From assembly GCF_001983165.1 (NCBI RefSeq), contig NZ_MNPU01000031.1:1-64000 (forward strand): DNA of 64,000 nt, written 5' to 3'. Position 1 is the first letter of the stretch. Every line of letters starts with the position of its first letter. This document shows, one piece after another, positions 17,466 to 26,045 of this stretch. Source of the DNA: Pseudomonas gessardii (GTDB lineage: Bacteria; Pseudomonadota; Gammaproteobacteria; Pseudomonadales; Pseudomonadaceae). Made by a program: the position numbers and the translations under genes. The notes below the pieces were generated by a model that was not told where the DNA came from, did no database searches, and saw only the letters and a list, made by a program, of their open reading frames with translations.

Positions 17466-18776
17466 TCAGAACTCCTGGTGCGCCGGCAACACCGGCTTCT
17501 TGGCCTGGAACGCATACCCTTGCTGCCCGTCGAGCACCTTGTTGGCCCGCTCGATATCAATGTCCTTTTCCCAGCGGGCAATGGCCACGGTGGCGACGCA
17601 GTTGCCGATCAGGTTGGTCATCGCGCGGCCAATCCCCATGAACCAGTCCACCGCCAGCACCAGCACCAGGCCCACCACCGGGATGGCGGGGATGGCGGTC
17701 AGGGTGGCGGCCAGAATCACCAGGGCCGAGCCCGGTATGCCGTGGGCGCCCTTGGAGGTGATCAGCGACACCAGCAGGATGGTCAACAGGTCGGTCATCG
17801 ACAACGGCGTACCGGTAGCGTTGGCGATAAACACAATGGCCAGGGTCAGGTAGATCGAGAAACCATCGAGGTTGAACGAGTAGCCGGTGGGGATCACCAG
17901 GCCGACGGTGGAACTGCCGATGCCCAGGTGTTCCAGTTTACGCATGATCTGTGGCAACACCGCATCGGACGAGGCGGTGCCCATCACGATCAGCAGCTCT
18001 TCACGCAGGTATTTGAGCAAAGGCAGCATGCGCAGGCCCGACAGGCGCATCACCGTGCCCAGGATCAGCGCGACGAAGGCCATGCAGGTCAGGTAGAACA
18101 AGCCCACCAGGCTGCCCAGGTGCTGCAGCGAATCCAGGCCGTAGGTGCTGGTGGTAAACGCGATGGCGCCGAAGACCCCGATGGGTGCCAGGCGCACGAT
18201 CATGCCCATGATGCGGAAGATCACATGGCTCAGTTCGTTGATCAGTCGCGAAATGCCCGAGGCCGCTTCCCCCACCAGGTTCAGCGCGCTGCCAAACAGC
18301 ACCGAGAACAGCAGCACCTGCAACACGTTGTTGTCGGCAAACGCGCCGATCACCGAGTTGGGGATCAGGTCCATCAGGAACTGGCTGGTGCCCTTGATAT
18401 GCTGGCCGCGATCCGCCAGTTCATTGAGGCCGGCGGAAGACAGCTGCTCCAGGTGGATATTGGCGCCGCTGCCGATCCCGGTACTGAAGGCCAGCACCAG
18501 CCCGAGGACCAGGGCGATGGTGGTGAGGATTTCAAAGTAGATCACCGACTTGAGGCCGATGCGCCCGACTTTCTTTAGGTCGCCGGCACCGGAAATGCCG
18601 CTGACCACCACGCAGAACACGATCAGGCCGATCAGCATCTTGATCAGCTTGATAAAGCCGTCACCCAGGGGTTTGAGCTGTGAGGAGAATTCGGGAAGGG
18701 CCAAGCCGCAAGCGATGCCGAGCATCAGACCTATGACGACTTGCAGGAAAATCGAACGCGAGCACCATCTGAGCAT
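17466..18776 (-). CDS. DctA-type dicarboxylate/proton (sodium) symporter
   Basis: 436 residues of the dicarboxylate/amino acid:cation symporter family, an inner-membrane importer of C4-dicarboxylates or related acids. About eight helices are visible, with the family re-entrant motifs: the serine-rich GTASSDAVLPQIMRKLE (near 265-281), the GYSFNLDGFSIYLTLA helix (near 299-314) and the SKGAHGIPGSA hairpin (near 340-350). These fit DctA better than GltP. It is not the usual long DctA of Pseudomonas: the N-terminus is short and starts directly with the first helix, so it may be a paralogue with another substrate. Two FCD regulators lie downstream. Confidence 0.83.
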   Translation of the reverse strand: MLRWCSRSIFLQVVIGLMLGIACGLALPEFSSQLKPLGDGFIKLIKMLIGLIVFCVVVSGISGAGDLKKVGRIGLKSVIYFEILTTIALVLGLVLAFSTGIGSGANIHLEQLSSAGLNELADRGQHIKGTSQFLMDLIPNSVIGAFADNNVLQVLLFSVLFGSALNLVGEAASGISRLINELSHVIFRIMGMIVRLAPIGVFGAIAFTTSTYGLDSLQHLGSLVGLFYLTCMAFVALILGTVMRLSGLRMLPLLKYLREELLIVMGTASSDAVLPQIMRKLEHLGIGSSTVGLVIPTGYSFNLDGFSIYLTLAIVFIANATGTPLSMTDLLTILLVSLITSKGAHGIPGSALVILAATLTAIPAIPVVGLVLVLAVDWFMGIGRAMTNLIGNCVATVAIARWEKDIDIERANKVLDGQQGYAFQAKKPVLPAHQEF

Positions 18777-18829
18777 GGGGAGGATCTCTATTCGGTGCCC
18801 TGGTGGGTCCAGGGCTTAATTGTTGTGGT

Positions 18830-18935
18830 CTTACCGGTAAGTCCAGTGCGTGGTCAGTCTACGCTTGTGTTTTTGCAAACTACAAGGGGCTGCGGGGGTG
18901 TTTATGCCTTCCGGTCTTACCAGTTGCTCGGTAAG
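18830..18935 (-). promoter_or_regulatory. Putative operators and promoter of the DctA-like gene
   Basis: CTTACCGGTAAG at 18830-18841 is a perfect 12-base palindrome, and the same half-sites recur as CTTACC (18916-18921) and GGTAAG (18930-18935). Between them, reading leftward, TTGTAG (18880-18885) and TAGACT (18856-18861), 18 bases apart, look like -35 and -10 boxes. That places one operator just downstream of the start of transcription and one upstream of the promoter. GntR/FCD proteins commonly bind such short palindromes. Which of the two neighbouring regulators binds is unknown. Confidence 0.5.
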
Positions 18936-19008
18936 CGTGATGCTTGAGCGGTTGGCGGCTTGTAAAATTTTTCGCTTATCATCCCCGGCTTGGCCGCTGA
19001 GGTGATGC

Positions 19009-19638
19009 ATGGATAAGCCAGGACTGACAACCGATGAAGCGGGGCTGACCCGTTGTACATGGCGTACGGCTGCTGCCGAGTACCCCGATTACCACGATCA
19101 CGAGTGGGGCGTGCCGGTTGCCGATGATCGTGCGCTGTACGAGAAGATCTGCCTGGAGGGCTTCCAGGCCGGTCTGGCGTGGATCACCATCCTGCGTAAG
19201 CGCGAGCACTTTCGCCGGGCGTTTGCCGGCTTTGATTTTCGCCGGGTGGCGCAGTACACCGAGGAGGATATCCAGCGCTTGATGGCCGACCCGGAGATTG
19301 TGCGCAATCGGGCGAAAATCGTCTCGACCATCAACAATGCGCGCCGGGCCTGTGAGCTGGTGGATGAACACGGCTCGCTGGCGGCGTGGCTGTGGGCGTT
19401 CGAGCCGGCGGCCGGCGAGCGTCCGGCCGTGGTGGATCTGGCCTATTGGACGGGTAACCCGACATCGCCGGCCTCGGTGCGCCTGTCCAAGGCCTTGAAA
19501 AAGCGCGGTTGGACCTTTGTCGGGCCGACGACGATGTATGCGTTCATGCAGGCGATGGGGATGGTCAATGACCATCTTGAAGGTTGCCTCTGTCGGCCGC
19601 AAATTGAGGACCTGCGGCGTCACTTCAAGCGCCCCTGA
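19009..19638 (+). CDS. tag: DNA-3-methyladenine glycosylase I
   Basis: Removes 3-methyladenine from alkylated DNA, the first step of base excision repair. The product is 209 residues, slightly longer than E. coli Tag because of an N-terminal extension of about 13 residues. Conserved features are present: RCTW with the zinc-ligand cysteine (C16), YHDHEWGVP, LEGFQAGLAWITILRKRE, and the C-terminal zinc site around MVNDHLEGCLCR. It is a single gene between the transporter promoter region and a convergent regulator gene. Confidence 0.93.
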   Translation: MDKPGLTTDEAGLTRCTWRTAAAEYPDYHDHEWGVPVADDRALYEKICLEGFQAGLAWITILRKREHFRRAFAGFDFRRVAQYTEEDIQRLMADPEIVRNRAKIVSTINNARRACELVDEHGSLAAWLWAFEPAAGERPAVVDLAYWTGNPTSPASVRLSKALKKRGWTFVGPTTMYAFMQAMGMVNDHLEGCLCRPQIEDLRRHFKRP

Positions 19639-19646
19639 ACGCTTCC

Positions 19647-21080
19647 TCAGCCCATCTGCTGCAGAATATCGCGCACCTTGTCCAGGGACGGGTCGATATC
19701 CAGGGTTTCGATGGCGCCGAAGCCGATGATCAGGCCACTGCGCACCGGCGCCTCATGGAAAAACACATCCAGTGGATACAGCCCGACTTCCACCTGGCGC
19801 GCCCGTTCGATCAGCAAGGGGATATTCACGGGCACTTTGCACAGCGCCGCCAGGTGGAACCCGGCCACGCTGGGCACGGCCTCGAACCAGGGCGACAGGT
19901 CGCCGGTCAGGCGGCTGAGGATGCGCTCGCGGCGGATGGTGTAGACGGCGTGACAGCGCCGGATATGCTTGAGCAGGTAGCCTTCGCTGATGAACTTGGC
20001 CAGGGCCCATTGCGGCAGTGTCGAGGTGTGCTGGTCGCTCAATTGCTTGGCCTTGAGCACTGCCCCGCGGATGGCCGGGGGTAGCACCGCATAGCCCAGG
20101 CGCAGCTCGGGCAGCAGGGTCTTGGAGAAGGTCCCGACATAGGCGACGATGCCCCGGGTGTCCATGCTTTGCAGGGCATCGGTGGGGCGGCCTTCATAGC
20201 GGAACTCACTGTCGTAGTCGTCCTCGATCACAATCGCGCCCAGCGCCAGTGCACGTTCCAGCAGGGCGACGCGACGCGGCAGGCTCATCGGGATGCCCAG
20301 GGGGAACTGGTGGGAGGGGGTGACGTAGATCAGCCGTGTGCCCTCGGGAATCAACGCGACCTGAATCCCCTGGTCGTCCAGCGGCACGCCGGCCACCGTG
20401 GCGCCCATGGCTTCAAACATCAAGCGTGCGGGGGCGTAGCCGGGGTCTTCCATGGCCACGATGCTGCCGGGTTCCAGTACCACGCGGGCGATCAGGTCCA
20501 GGGCCTGTTGTGCGCCGTTGCACACCACAATGTCGTCATCCCGGCAGTTGACCCCACGGGAAAACGCGATGTGCCCGGCAATCCCATGGCGCAAGGCCGG
20601 CAGCCCTTCGGGCTGGCCATAGAACCCACTGTTGCGGGCGATGCGGCGCAGGGCGTCCTGGGTACAGCGTCGCCATTCGTCCTGGGGGAACAGGCTACGG
20701 GTGGTGGCGCCGCCGATGAATTCGCAACGCAAGAGGCTGTCCCGCGTTGGATGGCGCATGGGCGAGGGCAGTGCCTGCCACTTGGCGAGGTTGGCGGCGC
20801 AGGCCAGGTCGGCCGCACTTTGCAGGCCCTTGGTGCGCGGCACATGAGTATTGACGAACGTCCCGCGGCCGATCTTGCCGATCAGCAGGCCTTCATAGGT
20901 CAGGGTGGTGTAGGTGTCGGATACAGTCTTGCGCGACACGCCCAGTTGCTCGGCCAGCAAGCGGCTGGGGGGTAATTGCGCGCCGGCGGCCAGGCGCCCT
21001 GAGTCAATGGCGTCGCGCAGTTGCTGGTAAAGCTGTTCGGCCAGGTCCTTGCGGCCCTGGATGACGATGTGCAGTTCCAT
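19647..21080 (-). CDS. MocR-type regulator (GntR helix-turn-helix fused to an aminotransferase domain)
   Basis: 477 residues. A winged helix-turn-helix (about 12-75, with LPPSRLLAEQLGVSRKTVSD) is followed by a class I aminotransferase-like domain (about 110-470). The lysine expected to hold pyridoxal phosphate lies in GTFSKTLLPELRLGY, near residue 320. MocR/PdxR proteins sense pyridoxal phosphate or amino-compound adducts and regulate nearby metabolic genes. The ATG (MELHIVIQG) was chosen because the 14 residues before it are not family-like. Its target is unclear. Confidence 0.88.
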   Translation of the reverse strand: MELHIVIQGRKDLAEQLYQQLRDAIDSGRLAAGAQLPPSRLLAEQLGVSRKTVSDTYTTLTYEGLLIGKIGRGTFVNTHVPRTKGLQSAADLACAANLAKWQALPSPMRHPTRDSLLRCEFIGGATTRSLFPQDEWRRCTQDALRRIARNSGFYGQPEGLPALRHGIAGHIAFSRGVNCRDDDIVVCNGAQQALDLIARVVLEPGSIVAMEDPGYAPARLMFEAMGATVAGVPLDDQGIQVALIPEGTRLIYVTPSHQFPLGIPMSLPRRVALLERALALGAIVIEDDYDSEFRYEGRPTDALQSMDTRGIVAYVGTFSKTLLPELRLGYAVLPPAIRGAVLKAKQLSDQHTSTLPQWALAKFISEGYLLKHIRRCHAVYTIRRERILSRLTGDLSPWFEAVPSVAGFHLAALCKVPVNIPLLIERARQVEVGLYPLDVFFHEAPVRSGLIIGFGAIETLDIDPSLDKVRDILQQMG

Positions 21081-21129
21081 GTTTCGTCCCGTGGCGGTCA
21101 ATCCTGCCAAGGTTACTCGCATGTAAAGG

Positions 21130-21199
21130 CTGTGGGAGCGGGCTTGCTCGCGATAGCGGTGTATCAGTCAAAAAGCCATCAACTGACCCGCTCCCACAG
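21130..21199. repeat. REPIN with a shortened right arm
   Basis: CTGTGGGAGCGGG at 21130-21142 pairs with CCCGCTCCCACAG at the right end. The left copy continues with the full CTTGCTCGCGATAGCGG core while the right copy lacks it, so one of the two REPs is truncated. It lies between the MocR regulator and the SDR gene. Confidence 0.75.
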
Positions 21200-21209
21200 T
21201 GAGGTGGGG

Positions 21210-21977
21210 TCAGGAGAGGAAACCACCGTCCACATTCAGCGAAACGCCGGTGGTATAGGTTGAGGCATTGCTGGCCAGGTACAGCACTGCGCCGGCCATT
21301 TCGCTGGGGTCGGCTACGCGCTTGAGGGGGATTTGGGCCAGGGCCATGTTCAGGATCGATTCGTTCTTCACCAGCGCCGAGGCGAACTTGGTGTCGGTCA
21401 GGCCCGGCAGCAGGGCGTTGCAGCGGATGCCGAACGGCGCGCATTCCTTGGCAAACACCTTGGTCATATTGATCACGGCGGCCTTGGTCACCGAGTAGAT
21501 GCCCTGGAAGTGCCCTGGAGAAATGCCGTTGATCGAGGCTACGTTGATGATGCTGCCGCCGCCGTTTTCCCGCATCAGCTTGCCGGCTTCCACCGACATG
21601 AAGAAGTAGCCGCGGATGTTCACGTCGACGGTTTTCTGGAAGGCGCCGAGGTCGGTGTCCAGTACGTTGCAGAACTGTGGGTTGGTGGCGGCGTTGTTGA
21701 CCAGGATGTCCAGGCGCCCGAACTGCTGGCGAATGCCGGCAAACACCTCATTGATCTGCGCCATCTCGCCGATATGGCAGGCAATGGCCGTGGCCTTGCC
21801 GCCAGCGGCGATGATCGCGTCGGCCACAGGCTGGCAGCCGTCGATCTTGCGGCTCGAGACAATCACATGGGCGCCTTGCTGGGCCAGCAGCTTGGCAATG
21901 GCTTCACCAATGCCACGGCTGGCGCCGGAGACAAAAGCGATCTTGCCGTCGAGGTCGAACAGGTGGGTCTTGGACAT
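21210..21977 (-). CDS. Short-chain dehydrogenase/reductase
   Basis: 255 residues of the classical SDR family. The Rossmann motif is SGASRGIG (17-24), the NNAA motif is at 94-97, and the catalytic residues are Ser148, Tyr161 and Lys165 (YSVTK). The C-terminal NVDGGFLS is typical. It probably oxidises or reduces a 3-hydroxyacyl or alcohol substrate with NAD(P)H. It follows the phosphotransferase-family gene by 17 bases, a pairing seen in several proteobacteria near acyl-CoA metabolism. A 478-residue open frame covering this region is an out-of-frame extension into the upstream gene. Confidence 0.85.
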   Translation of the reverse strand: MSKTHLFDLDGKIAFVSGASRGIGEAIAKLLAQQGAHVIVSSRKIDGCQPVADAIIAAGGKATAIACHIGEMAQINEVFAGIRQQFGRLDILVNNAATNPQFCNVLDTDLGAFQKTVDVNIRGYFFMSVEAGKLMRENGGGSIINVASINGISPGHFQGIYSVTKAAVINMTKVFAKECAPFGIRCNALLPGLTDTKFASALVKNESILNMALAQIPLKRVADPSEMAGAVLYLASNASTYTTGVSLNVDGGFLS

Positions 21978-21994
21978 GGTGGTTCCTTGTCGGG

Positions 21995-23062
21995 TCAGAG
22001 CGTGGATTGGTGGATGACCTTCAGGCTCATCTGCTCCAGCAGCGCGTTCATGTGAATGAACTGCGCGAAGCGTTTGTCCTGGGTCTGGCCATGGTAGAAG
22101 CGGTAGTAGATCTGCTGCACGATACCGGCCAGGCGGAACAGGCCGTAGGTGTAATAGAAGTCGAAATTGTCGATCTGGATGCCTGAGCGCTCGGCGTAAT
22201 AGTCGACAAACTGACGGCGGGTGAGCATGCCGGGGGCATTGCTCGGCTGGCGGCGCATCAGTTGCATGGGCGCGGGGTCGGCGGCTTCGATCCAGTAGGC
22301 GAGGCTGTTGCCCAGGTCCATCAGCGGGTCGCCCAGGGTGGTCAGTTCCCAATCCAGCACGCCGATGATTTGCATCGGGTTGTCGGGGTCGAGGATCACA
22401 TTGTCGAAGCGATAGTCGTTGTGCACGATGCTGGACGTGGGGTGGTCGGCGGGCATCTTGTCGTTGAGCCAGGCGCGCACGGCTGCCCATTTCGGGGCGT
22501 CGGGGGTCAGGGCTTTTTCGTAGCGATCGCTCCAGCCGCGGATCTGCCGCGCCACGTAGCCTTCGGGCTTGCCCAGGTCGGCCAGGCCGCAGGCGGTGTA
22601 GTCCACCTGGTGCAGCTCGACGAACTTGTCGATAAAGCTCTTGCACAAGGCTGCGGTGCGCGTGGCGTCCAGGCCCAGCTCCGGCGGCAGGTCCGAGCGC
22701 AGGATGATGCCCTTGACCCGCTCCATCACATAGAACTCGGCGCCGATCACCGATTCGTCGGTGCAGTGCACGTAGGCCTTGGGGCAGTAGGGGAAGCCAT
22801 CCTTGAGCTGGTTGAGGATGCGAAATTCCCGGCCCATGTCATGGGCCGACTTGGCCTTGTGGCCAAAGGGCGGGCGGCGCAGGACGAATTCCTGTTCGGG
22901 GTATTCCAGCAGGTAGGTCAGGTTGGAGGCGCCGCCCGGGAACTGGCTGATTTTGGCGCTGCCACTCAGGCCAGGGATATGGGCCTTGAGGTAGGGGTCG
23001 ATGAGGCTGGCATCCAGTTCTTCGCCGGGGCGGATCTGGGTGGATTGGTCATTGAGCGCCAT
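21995..23062 (-). CDS. Aminoglycoside-phosphotransferase-family kinase-like protein (ACAD10/11-like)
   Basis: 355 residues with a protein-kinase-like fold. The phosphate-binding region is GGASNLTYLL (about 43-52), with LRRPP nearby. The catalytic loop is HNDYRFDNVILD, with His214, Asp216 and Asn221, and the metal-binding VLDWE has Asp237. This subfamily corresponds to the kinase domain of ACAD10 and ACAD11, which phosphorylates 4-hydroxyacyl-CoA in beta-oxidation of hydroxy acids. With the SDR next door, a role in hydroxy fatty acid breakdown is plausible; resistance to aminoglycosides is not suggested. First gene of a two-gene operon. Confidence 0.8.
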   Translation of the reverse strand: MALNDQSTQIRPGEELDASLIDPYLKAHIPGLSGSAKISQFPGGASNLTYLLEYPEQEFVLRRPPFGHKAKSAHDMGREFRILNQLKDGFPYCPKAYVHCTDESVIGAEFYVMERVKGIILRSDLPPELGLDATRTAALCKSFIDKFVELHQVDYTACGLADLGKPEGYVARQIRGWSDRYEKALTPDAPKWAAVRAWLNDKMPADHPTSSIVHNDYRFDNVILDPDNPMQIIGVLDWELTTLGDPLMDLGNSLAYWIEAADPAPMQLMRRQPSNAPGMLTRRQFVDYYAERSGIQIDNFDFYYTYGLFRLAGIVQQIYYRFYHGQTQDKRFAQFIHMNALLEQMSLKVIHQSTL

Positions 23063-23191
23063 GCTTATCCCTTCTGCTTATTCTTGAGGCCTTGGACTAT
23101 TGGCTAATCTAATGCGCACAGCCAACCCGCCACAAGGCTGTGACGGCTTAATAGGCTAGCGTGTTGGACGACAATCAGCGTGCCTGATCGG

Positions 23192-24145
23192 TCATTTTTC
23201 GGGCGCAGGCAAGGCGACCGGTGTGAGTACCGGGCGCCCGGCGAAGTAGGCGAGCAGGTTGTCCGCCACCCGTTGCACGGTGTCGTGGGCCGCTTCCGGT
23301 GACAGCCCGGCCACATGGGGGGTGAGTACGGTGTTGCAGAGCCGCTTGAGGGCGTCGGGCACGTTGGGCTCATCATCGAACACATCCAGCGCCGCCCCGC
23401 CAATGCGCCGTTGTTCGAGGGCACTGATCAGGTCGGCGGTAACGATCACGCTGCCACGGGCGATGTTCACCAAAAAACCGTTGGGGCCCAGGGCATCCAG
23501 GGCCTGGCGGTCGATCAGGTGGCGGGTGCCAGGGCCGCCGGGGGTGGCAATGACCAGGAAATCCGAGGTGCGGGCCAGCTCCACCGGGGTGGCGCAGTAG
23601 GTGTAGTCCACATCGCTACGGGGTTGGCGGCTGTGGTAGCTGACTTGCATGTCAAACCCCAGCGCCGCGCGCTTGGCGATCGCCAGGCCGACCGCGCCCA
23701 GGCCGAGGATGCCCAGGTGTTTGCCGGACAGGGACGGGCGCATGACCTTGGGCCATTCGCTGCGTCGAACCGCGGCATCGGCCTGGGGAATGTCACGCAC
23801 CATCGACAGCAGCAGCGCCATGGCGTGATCCGCCACCGACGGCGCATTGACCCCGGCACCGTTGGTCACCACGATCCCACGATTGCTGGCGGCCTGCAGG
23901 TCGACCTGCTCATAGCCCGCGCCGATCACGCAGATGATTTCCAGCAAGGGCAGAGCGGCGATCTCTTCGGCGTACAAGCCCAACGGGCCACGGGTCAGCA
24001 CGGCCTGGATCCGCGCGCCATGGGTCTTGATAGCCTGGCTGCGCTCGGCGGGCGTTGGGGCCAGGATTACATGAAAGCCATTGCTTTCGATGATCGGCAG
24101 GTAGTCATTGATGGTTTCAACCAGGACCAGAACAGTGGCGGGCAT
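23192..24145 (-). CDS. NAD(P)-dependent D-2-hydroxyacid dehydrogenase
   Basis: 317 residues, normal for the D-isomer-specific 2-hydroxyacid dehydrogenase family (glyoxylate, hydroxypyruvate or 2-ketogluconate reductases). The nucleotide-binding motif is GLGAVG (148-153). The catalytic triad is Arg230 (NIARGS), Glu259 (DDEP) and His277 (TPHVAG). The ATG (MPATVLVLVE) fits the family; a 433-residue frame begins far upstream in non-homologous sequence. The substrate cannot be read from sequence; glyoxylate/hydroxypyruvate is the commonest for this shape. Confidence 0.87.
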   Translation of the reverse strand: MPATVLVLVETINDYLPIIESNGFHVILAPTPAERSQAIKTHGARIQAVLTRGPLGLYAEEIAALPLLEIICVIGAGYEQVDLQAASNRGIVVTNGAGVNAPSVADHAMALLLSMVRDIPQADAAVRRSEWPKVMRPSLSGKHLGILGLGAVGLAIAKRAALGFDMQVSYHSRQPRSDVDYTYCATPVELARTSDFLVIATPGGPGTRHLIDRQALDALGPNGFLVNIARGSVIVTADLISALEQRRIGGAALDVFDDEPNVPDALKRLCNTVLTPHVAGLSPEAAHDTVQRVADNLLAYFAGRPVLTPVALPAPEK

Positions 24146-24302
24146 GGGGCGGCTCTTGTTGTGGGGTTTGATACCTGGATTATGCGGCATTTTCTGGCGT
24201 GCGAAATGCCTGCGGGTGAAAGATCCTCCCCGGACGGAAGGCCTTGGCGTGGGGGATGCCAGCGTCTGCGCAGGCTGAAGACGCTGGGCATCGACGCGGG
24301 CG

Positions 24303-24722
24303 TTATTGGGCCTGTCGCACCTTGTTCTGTTCTGCCTGGGCGATTTCCTTGAAATCATAGGTCGGGAAAAACTCGGTCCTGTAGGTTCCCCATGCGGTGT
24401 TTTCCAAGGCCAGGTTGACCGCTGACAGGCGAGAGGCAGGCAGGCGCAGGACGATGACTTGTCCGATACCCATGGTGATGTTCCAACTGACAACCTCTAC
24501 CCCTGCCGGTGGAAATACTTTATAGAATTCCTGTTTGGCAAGTTGTGCCCTTAGTTCGCTTAATGGGCGGGACTGATCATGTTTTAGAAATACGGTCAGC
24601 ATGACTGCGTTGTCGGGAGTGGCAACAGGTTCCTTGGCTATCGGCTGTGCACCGGCACCGCTCGAAATAAGGGCGGATAACCATACGGTAGATATCAGTA
24701 AAGACTTGAGTTGGGTTTTCAT
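24303..24722 (-). CDS. Hypothetical exported protein
   Basis: 139 residues; family not recognised. Residues 1-25 look like a signal peptide (KSLLISTVWLSALISSGAGA, cleavage about 25). The mature part is a small alpha-beta domain with no cysteines, probably periplasmic or secreted. GC content is lower than in the dehydrogenase gene beside it. The next gene upstream on the same strand (DUF4822 type) is also exported and similarly AT-rich, so the two may have been acquired together or function together. Confidence 0.6.
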   Translation of the reverse strand: MKTQLKSLLISTVWLSALISSGAGAQPIAKEPVATPDNAVMLTVFLKHDQSRPLSELRAQLAKQEFYKVFPPAGVEVVSWNITMGIGQVIVLRLPASRLSAVNLALENTAWGTYRTEFFPTYDFKEIAQAEQNKVRQAQ

Positions 24723-24776
24723 AGGCGGGCGTCTTTTTGTTGGTTTTATGAATGTTGTATGGGGTGTTAATAAAAG

Positions 24777-25271
24777 TTAGTGGGAAGTGGAGGTTTTGAT
24801 CGGCCCTTTGTAAGGCGCGTGAACAACATAGATACGCACGGTTTCATTGGTTTCGAGCATGTCGCGAGGAACCTCCCGCGAGTAGGTGAACTCTTCGTTG
24901 TTCAAGACCTCCAGTCGGCGCACCACGCTTCTGATCGGGCCTTTGTCGGGCACCAGGATATGGTTTTTCCGGTCGCCCGTGACCAGGAAATAACCGCCGC
25001 CGCCATGCTCATACTTTGACAGCCCCGTGTCGGCATAGAAGAACTCATAGCGATTGCGCTCCGGGTCCCACATGGAGATGCCCACCACCCCCGGGTACTT
25101 GTCCTTGACGTCTACGTGGGGGGCGCCCTCGATATAGACCTTGGTGGTCAACCACTGAGGGGAGGAGGCCAATGCGCGGATATCGGACGTTGCCCATTGT
25201 GCCTGGCTGGTAAGCGGGCTGAGCAATCCCGCGAGAAACAGGCCTGCAAAAACAGCATTGTATTTACGCAT
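24777..25271 (-). CDS. Exported protein, probable DUF4822 family
   Basis: 164 residues. The signal peptide is residues 1-24 (MRKYNAVFAGLFLAGLLSPLTSQA). The mature part contains KYPGVVGISMWDPERNRYEF, FVTGDRK-like and DKGPIRSVVRRLEVLN stretches that recall DUF4822, a lipocalin-like beta-barrel family of unknown role. The true start is the ATG at 25271; the longer reading adds about 40 residues without a signal peptide. It is followed on the same strand, 54 bases on, by another exported small protein. Confidence 0.6.
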   Translation of the reverse strand: MRKYNAVFAGLFLAGLLSPLTSQAQWATSDIRALASSPQWLTTKVYIEGAPHVDVKDKYPGVVGISMWDPERNRYEFFYADTGLSKYEHGGGGYFLVTGDRKNHILVPDKGPIRSVVRRLEVLNNEEFTYSREVPRDMLETNETVRIYVVHAPYKGPIKTSTSH

Positions 25272-25613
25272 CAAATAACTCCGGTATGGAATTTTATTGG
25301 TTTTTGTTCTTGTTGTTGCCTGCATGGGCAGCGGGGGAAATATAGGTCTGATGAGAAGCGCTATCAATACCTGGGTATATGTTTGTAACAAATCCAGTGG
25401 TAATAAGTTAAAAGATAATTTTAATGTTGAGTATGAGGTTTTTGGAGGGTGTAGGTTGATTCCTACAATTAAAGCGAATTAGCTTACGTGGTTTAAAGAT
25501 TTATAAACCTCTTGTTTGAGTTTCGATTGTTGGCTGATTGGCCTTTAAGGCATGGGCAGAGGGCGACGAATCTATAGCGCAATAGATCCGTGCCCTGGGT
25601 AGATTGTAAACCC
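25272..25613. other. AT-rich intergenic region
   Basis: About 340 bases of low-GC sequence upstream of the DUF4822-type gene and downstream of the small gene at 25614. I see short direct runs (TTTATAAACCTC, AGGTTTTTGGAGG) but no gene, strong hairpin or REP. It probably carries the promoter of the exported pair. Confidence 0.45.
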
Positions 25614-25808
25614 TTAGCCGATTCGCGGCGTGGGGATCATGGTGTTGCGAGGCTTGGGCGCGGCAGCATATTCAATGCCGTTAAACGAGAAGGTCTCCGT
25701 CTGTGGTGGTTTGGGCTTGTTTTGTGCTGCTATTTGATCGGCAATGTGGTCGGTGATGATATCGACCAACTGGCCGGCATTGGACAGGTTCAGCTCTGTA
25801 GTCGTCAT
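25614..25808 (-). CDS. Small hypothetical peptide (64 residues)
   Basis: The ATG (MTTTELNLSNAGQLVDI) has a TTGGAGA ribosome site 8-13 bases upstream, which decides this start over a longer reading. The first half is a predicted amphipathic helix (NAGQLVDIITDHIADQIAAQ). The second half is proline-rich and basic, ending PRNTMIPTPRIG. There is no cysteine, signal peptide or membrane segment. A helical leader followed by a Pro-rich tail recalls ribosomal peptide precursors, but no modifying enzyme or transporter lies beside it, so that is only a possibility. Confidence 0.45.
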   Translation of the reverse strand: MTTTELNLSNAGQLVDIITDHIADQIAAQNKPKPPQTETFSFNGIEYAAAPKPRNTMIPTPRIG

Positions 25809-26045
25809 GCTTGAGTCTCCAAGGGTTGTTGTACCGCCTCCACTGAGTGGGCGTCGCTGGCGTAACGTTCCCGACTCAAACAATTTGTCGTCAATCAGAT
25901 TTATCTGCTCCGTACAACCATTGCTCAGCTAAGTCTTTGCTTATTCAAGCGAATCTTGGACAATCGCGCCCTTGTTACGGTCGTGGCGCTGCCTGTCAGG
26001 TTTTTCTGACTCGTTGCGGTCGTATGAAAGCGGAGATCCGAGCGG

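Noticed and set aside
21210..22646. A 478-residue fusion protein ending in the SDR domain
   Set aside because: The first 220 residues read the phosphotransferase gene in the wrong frame; the SDR has its own start.
21995..23062. Aminoglycoside resistance gene
   Set aside because: The catalytic loop is of the APH fold, but the sequence is of the ACAD10/11-like metabolic branch and is paired with an SDR.
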